Positions 18,251-25,303 of a stretch of DNA of 64,000 nucleotides are shown piece after piece; position 1 is the first letter of the stretch, and each line of letters opens with the position of its first letter. Under the pieces are notes generated by a model. It worked only from the letters and a program-made list of their open reading frames with translations. It had not been told where the DNA came from and ran no database searches. The stretch lies in the NCBI RefSeq assembly GCF_024662215.1, contig NZ_CP096115.1, positions 1,302,001-1,366,000 on the forward strand. Direction: 5' to 3'. The translations under genes were made by a program, and so were the position numbers. This DNA comes from Methanoplanus endosymbiosus (GTDB taxonomy: Archaea; Halobacteriota; Methanomicrobia; Methanomicrobiales; Methanomicrobiaceae).

Positions 18251-18395
18251 GCAAATAATAATTGGCATAAACACAATAAATATTTTGCATTAGTGATTAT
18301 CAGTGGACAAGACTAACGCTTACATCCCCTTGGCTAAAGACCAAGGGGTTTTACGCTTATTCTCATATAAATAGCTAATCTGTACTGAGTATTGG

Positions 18396-18417
18396 TTTAA
18401 TATCCGAAGATATTAAA
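18396..18417. other. Perfect 9-bp hairpin upstream of aIF1A
   Basis: TTTAATATC, loop CGAA, then GATATTAAA. It lies between the tnpB left end and aIF1A, and is followed by GGTATATATAC (about 18427-18437), a TATA-like element. It may be an operator, or a terminator for readthrough from upstream. The rest of 18351-18575 shows no gene. Confidence 0.35.
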
Positions 18418-18590
18418 TCATGTAAGGTATATATACAGACAATTCAGGACGTTATCAGAGATTACAGTTCCGGATGACAATAAATAACCGGAAAATTCAG
18501 AGAACAGTGATACAGTCAGACATAGAGTTATAATAACAAGAACAGATATAACCGATTAAAACAATATTATAATAACTGGAGTTGGAATTT

Positions 18591-18899
18591 CTGGCAAGTT
18601 ATAAAGGGAACAATAATCCGGGCGAAGCAATAATCAGAGTTAAGCTGCCTAATAAGAAGAAAGATGAGATATTTGCTACCGCAGACCTGATGCTCGGTGC
18701 AAACCACATACGGGTCAGATGCTATGACGGCATAACAAGGACAGGCAGAATTAAAGGTAAAATCAAGAAGAGAGTCTGGATCAGAGAAGGCGACGTACTG
18801 ATAGTAGTGCCGTGGTCATTCCAGGACGAAAAGTGTGATATCATCTACAGATATACCAGACCGCAGGTTGAATGGTTAAGGAAAAATAAATATATTTAA
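18591..18899 (+). CDS. eif1A: Translation initiation factor aIF1A, probable CUG start
   Basis: aIF1A binds the ribosomal A site and promotes initiation. The OB fold is clear: LMLGANHIRVRCYDG, GRIKGKIKKRVWIREGD and VLIVVPWSFQDEKCDI. There is no ATG or GTG before the first conserved residues. In-frame choices are CTG 18576, TTG 18582 and CTG 18591, with a stop at 18573-18575. The GGAG SD at 18578-18581 touches the TTG but stands nine bases before CTG 18591, which gives the natural-looking N-terminus (M)ASYKGNNN. A leaderless TTG start from GATATAA (about 18546) is the alternative. It may be a second, divergent copy in this genome. Confidence 0.85.
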   Translation: MASYKGNNNPGEAIIRVKLPNKKKDEIFATADLMLGANHIRVRCYDGITRTGRIKGKIKKRVWIREGDVLIVVPWSFQDEKCDIIYRYTRPQVEWLRKNKYI

Positions 18900-18907
18900 T
18901 ATATACA

Positions 18908-19738
18908 TCACATATTTTCAATTTTAATTTTATATTCCTTAATCACTATTTTATTGACATTCTGAAGAGTAAACTCTCCGGGTGTTCCCAATGGAGTCAA
19001 TCCTCCGGATTTAACTGAATCCCCGCTGAAAAAATTATCCCACGCGGCAGAGTAGTCATCGTCAGGATCAGGAACATATTTAATCGTAACGTCTGCTGTC
19101 TGATCACAGTCATTTATTGTAGTCTCAGGCGGACTTAACATACTCATCTGAAGATCACCTATACCGCTCAGGTACTGCTTAACCGTAGATTCTACAGAAA
19201 TCAGATTGATCACCAGAGTGCCGGTATCGTCATCCATGAACCACCTTGGGTTTGCAGCCATAACAGAACCTTCAGTAAACTTCTGCCTTCTGACAAACGC
19301 ACCGTTCTCAATTGACATAACAGCCTCACCTTCTGAAGAAGAATACCTCAGTTCTCCGGGGTAAAAAGTCTTAGACTGAGGCGAACCGTCAGACAGGGTA
19401 TATCCAATGTCAAAATACTGTACACTCTCAGAGGAGTTAATAGTCTCAAGAGTACCTCCGGAAACCATAACGGAGAGATCACGATACGGAACATTGCTGA
19501 ATGTCAGAATTTTCATATCATTCTGAATGGTTATCATTGTCTGCTCCATACTCTTCTCATCAGAACCAACCTGAGTCTTAATCAAAAGCGGATAGCCATA
19601 AAATGTCACCATTGCAATTCCGGTAATGACAATTGAGAACATAATTATAAACCCTATAGATTCCGAAACAGCACTGTCATCCCTTTTCGCTATGGAATTC
19701 TGGATTAGAACACAGAGTCCCCCAATACTTAACACCAT
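18908..19738 (-). CDS. Pilin-like membrane-anchored protein E
   Basis: A 276-residue protein with an N-terminal pilin-like segment, KRDDSAVSESIGFIIMF then a hydrophobic helix (about residues 25-50), and a large extracytoplasmic domain rich in Ser/Thr/Asp. DD-AVSE-IGF is the form of signal seen in archaeal type IV pilin-like and DUF7289-type proteins. The GGAGGG SD, within the last codons of the upstream gene, fixes the ATG at 19738. It is the last gene of a six-gene operon. Its function is unknown; it is probably a surface appendage or adhesion component. Confidence 0.75.
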   Translation of the reverse strand: MVLSIGGLCVLIQNSIAKRDDSAVSESIGFIIMFSIVITGIAMVTFYGYPLLIKTQVGSDEKSMEQTMITIQNDMKILTFSNVPYRDLSVMVSGGTLETINSSESVQYFDIGYTLSDGSPQSKTFYPGELRYSSSEGEAVMSIENGAFVRRQKFTEGSVMAANPRWFMDDDTGTLVINLISVESTVKQYLSGIGDLQMSMLSPPETTINDCDQTADVTIKYVPDPDDDYSAAWDNFFSGDSVKSGGLTPLGTPGEFTLQNVNKIVIKEYKIKIENM

Positions 19739-20329
19739 CTAAAACCCTCCGGAATCATATGTTATCACATTTTCACCTGTACCTGTGGTATTTCCTGTAA
19801 CACCCTTTGTTGCACCTATACCGGATATAGATATTCTGGTTGTAATATACCCGTCAGTGACAATAATTCTCTGTCCTGCACCTGTTGCAAGTGGGTCAAG
19901 CCTCAGATAATACTCTTTTCCGGCAACATCATCAGGAATATTAAAAGAGGTTACAACCCTTCCGGTTTCAGGAGCAATGGCATAAAGATCCACAATCCTC
20001 ACACTCATTCCATTCCCAATATCCACAAAAGAGCTGTATTTGATGGTATTTGAAGGCTTTTCGATGAATATTGTGTTTGCCGCAAAAAAGACAACTACAA
20101 GCATTACAACCATAACTGTTGTAATATTTAAATACTCAATCATAGTGCTTACCGCACAGTCATCAGGTCGTCTGATAAGCCTTCTTAAATCCTGTACACC
20201 TCTGACGGAGAAAATACGCCCAAAACAGGATATTTCGGACCACACACATGATGCAGCTGTAAGATCATACCTCATACCCTCTTCTGACAACATACAACAT
20301 TCAGATCTCATACAATCCTCTGACACCAT
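19739..20329 (-). CDS. Pilin-like membrane-anchored protein D, Cys-rich N-terminus
   Basis: About 196 residues. The core is DDCAVSTMIEYLNI followed by a hydrophobic helix and a beta-rich Gly/Thr-rich C-terminal domain. I place the start at the ATG at 20329, because TGAGGA, overlapping the stop of the upstream gene, is a proper SD eight bases before it; an open frame extends to 20374 without an SD. The N-terminus carries an imperfect duplication (MVSEDCMRSECC then MLSEEGMRYDLT) and several Cys, which is odd ahead of a pilin-type signal. It overlaps or abuts both neighbours. Confidence 0.68.
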   Translation of the reverse strand: MVSEDCMRSECCMLSEEGMRYDLTAASCVWSEISCFGRIFSVRGVQDLRRLIRRPDDCAVSTMIEYLNITTVMVVMLVVVFFAANTIFIEKPSNTIKYSSFVDIGNGMSVRIVDLYAIAPETGRVVTSFNIPDDVAGKEYYLRLDPLATGAGQRIIVTDGYITTRISISGIGATKGVTGNTTGTGENVITYDSGGF

Positions 20330-20339
20330 ATGGCAATCC

Positions 20340-20726
20340 TCATTTTTTCGTGAATAAATTGTAGGATTCATCATATGTTGTAATTCCGTTATTAAAGTGG
20401 ATTAAAATTTCAGTATAATCATACAGTGCATTGTCACCAGGAGTACCTTCTGAAAGTTCAGATACTGAATTGCTCCTTGTCAGTGAGAGAAGCAAAAGTT
20501 CATCAGTCAGAGTATTTTTTGTGCCGTTATCCTCAATTCTGAAAATTTCAGATGATATATCCCTTACATCCTGAATTTCAGTCTTTGGAAATTCAAGTAC
20601 GGCTTCTGAAGTAGTCTGCCCGACAAGTACAGACTGGTTTATCAGAAATGCCAGGAAAAATATCGAAACACTGACAATAAATCCCATAAGGACAATCCAC
20701 TGTCCTTCATCATTCATTCTCTCCAT
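20340..20726 (-). CDS. Pilin-like membrane-anchored protein C
   Basis: A 128-residue protein starting MERMNDEGQWIVLMGFIV, then a hydrophobic helix and a soluble domain. The DEGQW-hydrophobic start resembles DUF7261-type proteins that lie in archaeal pilin-like operons. The SD GAGGTGAT, four bases before the ATG, is nearly perfect. It overlaps gene B by 13 bases. The role is inferred only from context. Confidence 0.72.
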   Translation of the reverse strand: MERMNDEGQWIVLMGFIVSVSIFFLAFLINQSVLVGQTTSEAVLEFPKTEIQDVRDISSEIFRIEDNGTKNTLTDELLLLSLTRSNSVSELSEGTPGDNALYDYTEILIHFNNGITTYDESYNLFTKK

Positions 20727-21229
20727 AATATCACCTCAAAACGGACAATACTGTCACTCCCGCCCCATTCGGTCAGAAGATATCTCCCTGCACTGACAGA
20801 GGGCCTTCTTGCGTAATTTTCCGGATTATCGGGCAGTGATTTATTCACCACCACTCCGGCATCCACATAATATACAGCCGAGCTGAAATTAAATGAATCA
20901 ACTATAGTAGTTGCACCTGTGCCGGATGAGATCAGTTCGCCAAAACTGTTCCTGAACTGAAGAGCAGCAGATGTCTCATTAACTCCACCGAGATCAATCT
21001 CAGAGACAATTCCCCCAAGTTCACTCTCAGCCCCGTAAATATAAGGTGTTGACATAACCCTTAAGGCATCAAAACCAAGCTGCTCCGTCTGCATATCGCT
21101 GATATGCACATCAGCCGGAGTGTAAACCGAAGCAGTACCCACTATAAAAAATACGGTTGTGAGCATGATAAGCCCGGCAACAAGCCCTTCAATGGTAAAA
21201 AGCTGTGCTTCATCTCCGGGAATTACCAT
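20714..21229 (-). CDS. Pilin-like membrane-anchored protein B
   Basis: A 171-residue protein. The N-terminus reads GDEAQLFTIEGLVAGLIML, a pilin-like GQ-x-xT-x-EG signal before a single helix, like DUF7288-type proteins, and an extracytoplasmic domain follows. The SD GGAGGTT lies eight bases before the ATG. It is coupled to gene A (7-base overlap) and gene C (13-base overlap). Confidence 0.72.
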   Translation of the reverse strand: MVIPGDEAQLFTIEGLVAGLIMLTTVFFIVGTASVYTPADVHISDMQTEQLGFDALRVMSTPYIYGAESELGGIVSEIDLGGVNETSAALQFRNSFGELISSGTGATTIVDSFNFSSAVYYVDAGVVVNKSLPDNPENYARRPSVSAGRYLLTEWGGSDSIVRFEVILWRE

Positions 21230-22296
21230 ATGGCAACCTCCATCACAACAGGAGTCAGATACGGTTCTGCCACATAATCCCGGCCATAACCATAATCAAA
21301 ATCCCCGGATATGTAATTATGATCATATAAATTATTATCAAATTCATATGTCATATTCAGAACGACCTTAAATACCGCATCTGCCTGGGAAGAGAAGAGA
21401 GTTGGCGGGAGCAGCATAAACCTGATAGTATCAGAATCTGTCACATTAATGTCATCTGCTGAAGCATCACTCCCCATTGTATAATATATGCCATCAACAT
21501 CGAACTGGTATGTGGAATTCTCAAACCGGTCATAACTCCTCGGGACATATGCACCGGACTTATAATAGCGTATCTTTGTAATTTTTGCTGAGGAGATATA
21601 GCTCTTATTCAGAGATGCTGAAAAGTTTGAGATCTCAAATAATGCAGTCTCAGATAAGGGATTTATTCTGTACTCCACCGGAATTTCGGCATTGATAAGT
21701 TCACTGTAATTTAAACTAAGTGTAATTCCTGTATTAACAGAGGTTAGATTTCTTTCAGCAATGCTTGTATTATATTCGCCGCAGTCAATCTCAGCCACAG
21801 GATCAATTCTTATAAGCCCGACCCGCCTCATATACCCATATCCCGTATCCGGCACGGGAGAACCGGCATAATAGGCAGCACCGTCCTCAATCTTTAAGGA
21901 TATGTTATAGTTATACTCAATCTCACCAAAGACTGCAAGATCCCGGTAATCATCCTCTGTAAACTCAAAACTACCCTGATTAAAAAATTCAAGAACCTTT
22001 TTTTCAGATAAAACTGCCGGAGATTCAGATGACAAAGAAAGGCCAAACCTCTCAATGTCATCTTTATCCGAGACCTCCAGATATTCCCAGCCGGGATCTG
22101 AAGGAGAACCGGGATCTTCCATCAGAATTACAGATGTCCGGTACGCAACAGCATCATAATCAATACCGGCACCATTAATCCCGACAAAGAGCCCCGGAAC
22201 AATATTGACCACCATTATAAAAGCCACAAGAAAGATCCCGAAACCGACAAGAAAGTCAATGGTAAGAAATCCTTCATCATTACAGTAATTTCTCAG
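21223..22296 (-). CDS. Pilin-like membrane-anchored protein A, probable CUG start
   Basis: The largest protein of the pilin-like operon, about 357 residues. The hydrophobic signal NDEGFLTIDFLVGFGIF continues into a helix and then VPGLFVG, followed by a Tyr/Asp-rich extracytoplasmic domain (DYDAVAYRTSVILMEDPG). No ATG, GTG or TTG precedes the signal: the frame opens after TGA 22305-22303, and the only near-cognate start is CTG at 22296, five bases after a GTGAT SD. The next usual start (GTG 22227) would delete most of the signal. It begins just after the lipoprotein stop, so translational coupling is likely. Confidence 0.7.
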   Translation of the reverse strand: MRNYCNDEGFLTIDFLVGFGIFLVAFIMVVNIVPGLFVGINGAGIDYDAVAYRTSVILMEDPGSPSDPGWEYLEVSDKDDIERFGLSLSSESPAVLSEKKVLEFFNQGSFEFTEDDYRDLAVFGEIEYNYNISLKIEDGAAYYAGSPVPDTGYGYMRRVGLIRIDPVAEIDCGEYNTSIAERNLTSVNTGITLSLNYSELINAEIPVEYRINPLSETALFEISNFSASLNKSYISSAKITKIRYYKSGAYVPRSYDRFENSTYQFDVDGIYYTMGSDASADDINVTDSDTIRFMLLPPTLFSSQADAVFKVVLNMTYEFDNNLYDHNYISGDFDYGYGRDYVAEPYLTPVVMEVAIW

Positions 22297-22297
22297 T

Positions 22298-22900
22298 TCA
22301 GATCACATCCCCCGTCTTAGAATCAAATTTCAATGCTGTCAGTACTCCACCGTCATTGATAAGAATTCTGTAATAACCGGAACTAATCTCAAGATCCATA
22401 TGGGGGTCAACAGAATTATCAATTATTCCGGAGATAAGGAGAGAATTATTTTCAAATAATTCAGAAGGTGAAATAATCTCATCAATGTTTATATCATCAC
22501 CCCTGAGAACTCCGGGCCACGGCTCTTCACTCCATCCGGAGAGAGTGTATTTTAACAAAATATCTTCACCATCCCTCACCGCTCCAACAACCCAGGCATC
22601 ACAATTGCCATAAATATCTGCATTAGTGCCACGGATTATCCTGAGGGAATAATTGTCTCCTGTAAGGTAACCGTCAGATACAGAGAGCATCAGACTCATA
22701 AATGCATAACTAAGGTCCATTCTGTTACTGTCTGACAGATCAGATCCGGAAGTTTCATTAAACAGTCCAAAAGATTCAGAATTATCAGAAACAGGTGTAC
22801 CTTCTTCCGGCAGGGAAGACCCAGGCCCCTCACCCAGACATCCGGATAAAAGAACAAGTGATACAATGATAAGAAGAACTAAAAAGGAGAGACATTTCAT
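22298..22900 (-). CDS. Putative lipoprotein heading the pilin-like operon
   Basis: About 200 residues. A signal peptide (MKCLSFLVLLIIVSLVLL) ends in the lipobox LSGC, so Cys should be lipidated and the protein anchored outside the membrane. The mature part is acidic and Ser-rich and then beta-rich, resembling no family I know. I choose ATG 22900, which has a GGGGT SD; an in-frame ATG at 22933 has none. It reads straight into pilin-like gene A. Confidence 0.78.
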   Translation of the reverse strand: MKCLSFLVLLIIVSLVLLSGCLGEGPGSSLPEEGTPVSDNSESFGLFNETSGSDLSDSNRMDLSYAFMSLMLSVSDGYLTGDNYSLRIIRGTNADIYGNCDAWVVGAVRDGEDILLKYTLSGWSEEPWPGVLRGDDINIDEIISPSELFENNSLLISGIIDNSVDPHMDLEISSGYYRILINDGGVLTALKFDSKTGDVI

Positions 22901-22959
22901 AAGAACAACCCCGATCATATTTACAGATCCCATATATAAAATGAAACATTAATTAATCT

Positions 22960-22981
22960 TTGCCGGATGATTATCCGGCAA
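22960..22981. other. GC-rich 8-bp hairpin upstream of lipoprotein gene
   Basis: TTGCCGGA, loop TGATTA, TCCGGCAA. It lies 60 bp before the lipoprotein start. A weak 67-codon plus-strand reading frame begins inside it, but I do not accept that as a gene. It may act in the leader of the pilin-like operon, or as a terminator on the minus strand. Confidence 0.35.
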
Positions 22982-23176
22982 CAAAAAATATTCAGAATAA
23001 ATAACTCCGGTTATCAGGCACATATTAGATGTCGCCATCAGGAAAGCAGAGTCGGATTTACCAGTGATCTTTCAGGTGATTTTCCGGACAGCTCAATCAG
23101 GAATATATCAGAGAATACAAATTTCCGCACCAAGGATGTTTCATCTGCCACAACAGCAGAGATAGCGTAATGCAGG

Positions 23177-23206
23177 TAAAAAAAGAAAAATCCCTCATTC
23201 GAGGGT
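23177..23206 (-). terminator. Hairpin terminator overlapping the DUF1015 stop codon
   Basis: On the minus strand CCCTC-GAAT-GAGGG is followed by ATTTTTCTTTTTTT. The TGA stop of the DUF1015 gene is inside the hairpin. This is an unusually bacterial-looking terminator for an archaeon. Confidence 0.6.
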
Positions 23207-24454
23207 ATGAATAACAAGCCCGGAGAGAAGTTTTGGTTCAAACCATGTGGACTTCGGAGGCATCACATTACCTTCATCAGCTACAGAGAGAACAGACTCT
23301 ACTTTTACAGGCTGAAGTGAGAATGCAACTGCGAATGCACCACTGTCAACCCTTACTTTAAGGTCAGCAAGCGGTCTTGCACCGCCGAGATACTGAAGCC
23401 TTGGATCTTTTCTGGGATCAGTTATGCCAAGCATATCCTCCATAACCTCCTTCTGAAGCACTGATACATCGAGTGATGCAATCACGTCTTCCGGATTTTT
23501 GACAGGTGCAGACAGTTCATACCACTTGCCGGCAAGGTACATATGAATCGTATGAATTGGTATCTTAAAGTCTTTTAATGGCGGAATCCTGAATACAGTA
23601 TCGTCAATCTCCCCATATTCCTTAACCTCAAAACGGGTTTTAATCTCAGCCATAAATGTCTCAGGATTATACTTTCCAAGATCAGTCACAAGCCTTGAAT
23701 AGCCGTGGATCTTAACCCTGTCCTCCGCAAATATGACTGCCATGAAACGGTCAGACTCAGATGTCATCCGTCCTTCAGATTCCCTCTTCTCTGCTACATT
23801 TACAGATGACTTAGCACGGTGATGCCCGTCAGCGATATATAACGAATCAACGCCGGAAAAGATCTCTTCAAGCTCTGTCAGAATACGCGGATCTGAAATT
23901 CTGAATAGTTCATGCACCACACCGCTGCCGTCTCTTGCAACTGCATCGGGAGTTCCCTCAGGCACAAGGGAATTTACATACGAATAAATATCTCCTGAAT
24001 CGCGATAGAGAAGTACAACAAGACCGGTATTTGCATTAGTAGTGTCAATATGCTTTGTTCTGTCCTCTTCCTTGTCATAGCGGGTATGCTCATGCTTTTT
24101 AATCAGGTCTGCCCTGTAGTCACCGACAGATACACAGGATACAAATCCAAGATAGATATTTCCGCCCTGCTTAATTCTGTACAGGTATATTCCGGGTTCT
24201 GTATCCTGCATTAAGAGGCCCTTTTCAATCAGACTATTGAGATTTTTACTTGCAGTGTCATAGACCTCAGGAGAGGCAGGATCAACACCGGGAAGGGTTG
24301 CTTCAGACCTGATGACACGCATAAAACTGTTGGGCTGAATTTCAATAATCTCCTTTGCCTCCTCTGTGCTTACAACATCATACGGAACTGAAGCTATATT
24401 GCCTGCTTCTTCTCTGACTGGTCTTACTGCCTTGAAAGGATATATTTTTACCAT
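23195..24454 (-). CDS. DUF1015 family protein
   Basis: A 419-residue protein of a family spread through archaea and bacteria with no agreed function. Recognisable blocks are MVKIYPFKAVRP, SVPYDVVSTEEA, IKKHEHTRYDKEEDRTKHI and the strongly conserved ADGHHRAKSS (about residue 210). Length is typical. The His/Asp-rich motifs look catalytic. It is a single gene that ends in its own hairpin terminator. Confidence 0.87.
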   Translation of the reverse strand: MVKIYPFKAVRPVREEAGNIASVPYDVVSTEEAKEIIEIQPNSFMRVIRSEATLPGVDPASPEVYDTASKNLNSLIEKGLLMQDTEPGIYLYRIKQGGNIYLGFVSCVSVGDYRADLIKKHEHTRYDKEEDRTKHIDTTNANTGLVVLLYRDSGDIYSYVNSLVPEGTPDAVARDGSGVVHELFRISDPRILTELEEIFSGVDSLYIADGHHRAKSSVNVAEKRESEGRMTSESDRFMAVIFAEDRVKIHGYSRLVTDLGKYNPETFMAEIKTRFEVKEYGEIDDTVFRIPPLKDFKIPIHTIHMYLAGKWYELSAPVKNPEDVIASLDVSVLQKEVMEDMLGITDPRKDPRLQYLGGARPLADLKVRVDSGAFAVAFSLQPVKVESVLSVADEGNVMPPKSTWFEPKLLSGLVIHTLE

Positions 24455-24655
24455 TTGTTAGTGCCTCTTTCAGATGCCTATTATTTGGTATTTCACAATG
24501 TTTATAATTGCCCGAATTATCATGCCGGAAAAGACCGATGAATAACGAACCAGACATCCGGACACAAAATAACTGTAAATGGCTATAACTCCAATTGGTA
24601 TGTAGCCGGAGCAGAGAGAGAGAGAAATCATCAGGAATACCGGAGATATTATAAA

Positions 24656-25120
24656 ATGGACAATGGCAAAATAATCATCAGAAGGGCAAAAACAGAGGAC
24701 ATACCTGAAATAATAAAAATAGAGAAGGAAATTTTTGATGACCCGTGGCATAAAGACTCCTTTTATGAAGCAATATTTCTATTCCCCGGACTTTTCTTTG
24801 TGGCTGTAAAAGACTCAGAGATTACAGGCTTTCTTACCGGAGGAATTGAAGATACCGGTGAGGAGAAATACGGTCATATAATGAATATCGGCACTAAAAA
24901 AAGCCATCAGGGAGAGGGTATAGGCAGTCTCCTCATAAAAAGACTTGAATATGAGCTTATTCTGCTTGGGGTGTCCGGCATTCAGCTTGAAGTGCGGGTA
25001 TCAAATACCGGCGCACAGGAATTTTACAAAAAACTTGGATTTTGTGATGTCTTTGTAATATCCGAATATTACAGTGACGGAGAAGATGCCCTGCTTATGG
25101 GGTTCTGGTTTGACAAGTGA
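24656..25120 (+). CDS. rimI: GNAT acetyltransferase, RimI-like
   Basis: A 154-residue N-acetyltransferase. The acetyl-CoA site is SHQGEGIGSLLIKRL (about residues 80-95), with NTGAQEFYKKLGF as motif B. The order and the DPWHKDSF N-terminal motif match RimI-type N-alpha-acetyltransferases, which modify ribosomal or other protein N-termini. The two-hairpin repeat copy 2 lies after it. Confidence 0.85.
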   Translation: MDNGKIIIRRAKTEDIPEIIKIEKEIFDDPWHKDSFYEAIFLFPGLFFVAVKDSEITGFLTGGIEDTGEEKYGHIMNIGTKKSHQGEGIGSLLIKRLEYELILLGVSGIQLEVRVSNTGAQEFYKKLGFCDVFVISEYYSDGEDALLMGFWFDK

Positions 25121-25210
25121 TAATTGCATGAAAAAGCAGGAATAAAATATTAATCCTTTTTTTATCTGTGAACAGGCAGTAACAGATTAGAATTAATTAT
25201 TTCTTAAAAA

Positions 25211-25273
25211 GTCATTCATGAACCTGCGGGTTCACAGATGGTGTATGAAAAATCGAAGTTTTTCATAGGAGAT
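25211..25273. repeat. Two-hairpin repeat, copy 2
   Basis: Bases 25211-25241 are identical to 11054-11084, including GAACC-TGCG-GGTTC. The second hairpin here is ATGAAAAA-TCGAAG-TTTTTCAT (25244-25265), followed by the shared AGGAGAT. The stem bases differ from copy 1 but pairing is kept. It lies in the leader of the photolyase gene, whose frame is open through it, which might tempt a caller to start the protein inside the repeat. Confidence 0.7.
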
Positions 25274-25303
25274 ATATACCTCCCAAAACCATCTCATAGA
25301 CTG

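Larger units (their letters stand above)
17033..18350 (-). mobile_element. IS605/IS1341-type element with tnpB only
   Basis: The element holds an intact tnpB bounded by two hairpins with the same loop. The right end has CCTCTGGG-CTAAAGA-CCCAGAGG (17041-17063) and the left end has CCCCTTGG-CTAAAGA-CCAAGGGG (18326-18348); on the coding strand both loops read TCTTTAG. The bases before the right-end hairpin (GAAGCAGGAAGCC on the coding strand) and the TAGTTCAC after it are typical of archaeal tnpB elements. There is no tnpA, so movement would need one in trans. Exact ends are approximate; no target duplication is expected for this family. Confidence 0.8.

Noticed and set aside
22967-23170. 67-codon plus-strand reading frame
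   Set aside because: It starts inside a hairpin, has no SD, and its polar sequence resembles nothing known. It may be chance or a remnant.
24470-24751. Hydrophobic minus-strand reading frame upstream of rimI
   Set aside because: It overlaps the start of rimI and has no SD; AT-rich DNA easily reads as hydrophobic protein.
25238-25303. Upstream photolyase start inside the repeat
   Set aside because: The 22 added residues are encoded by a dispersed repeat, and the family N-terminus begins just after ATG 25304.
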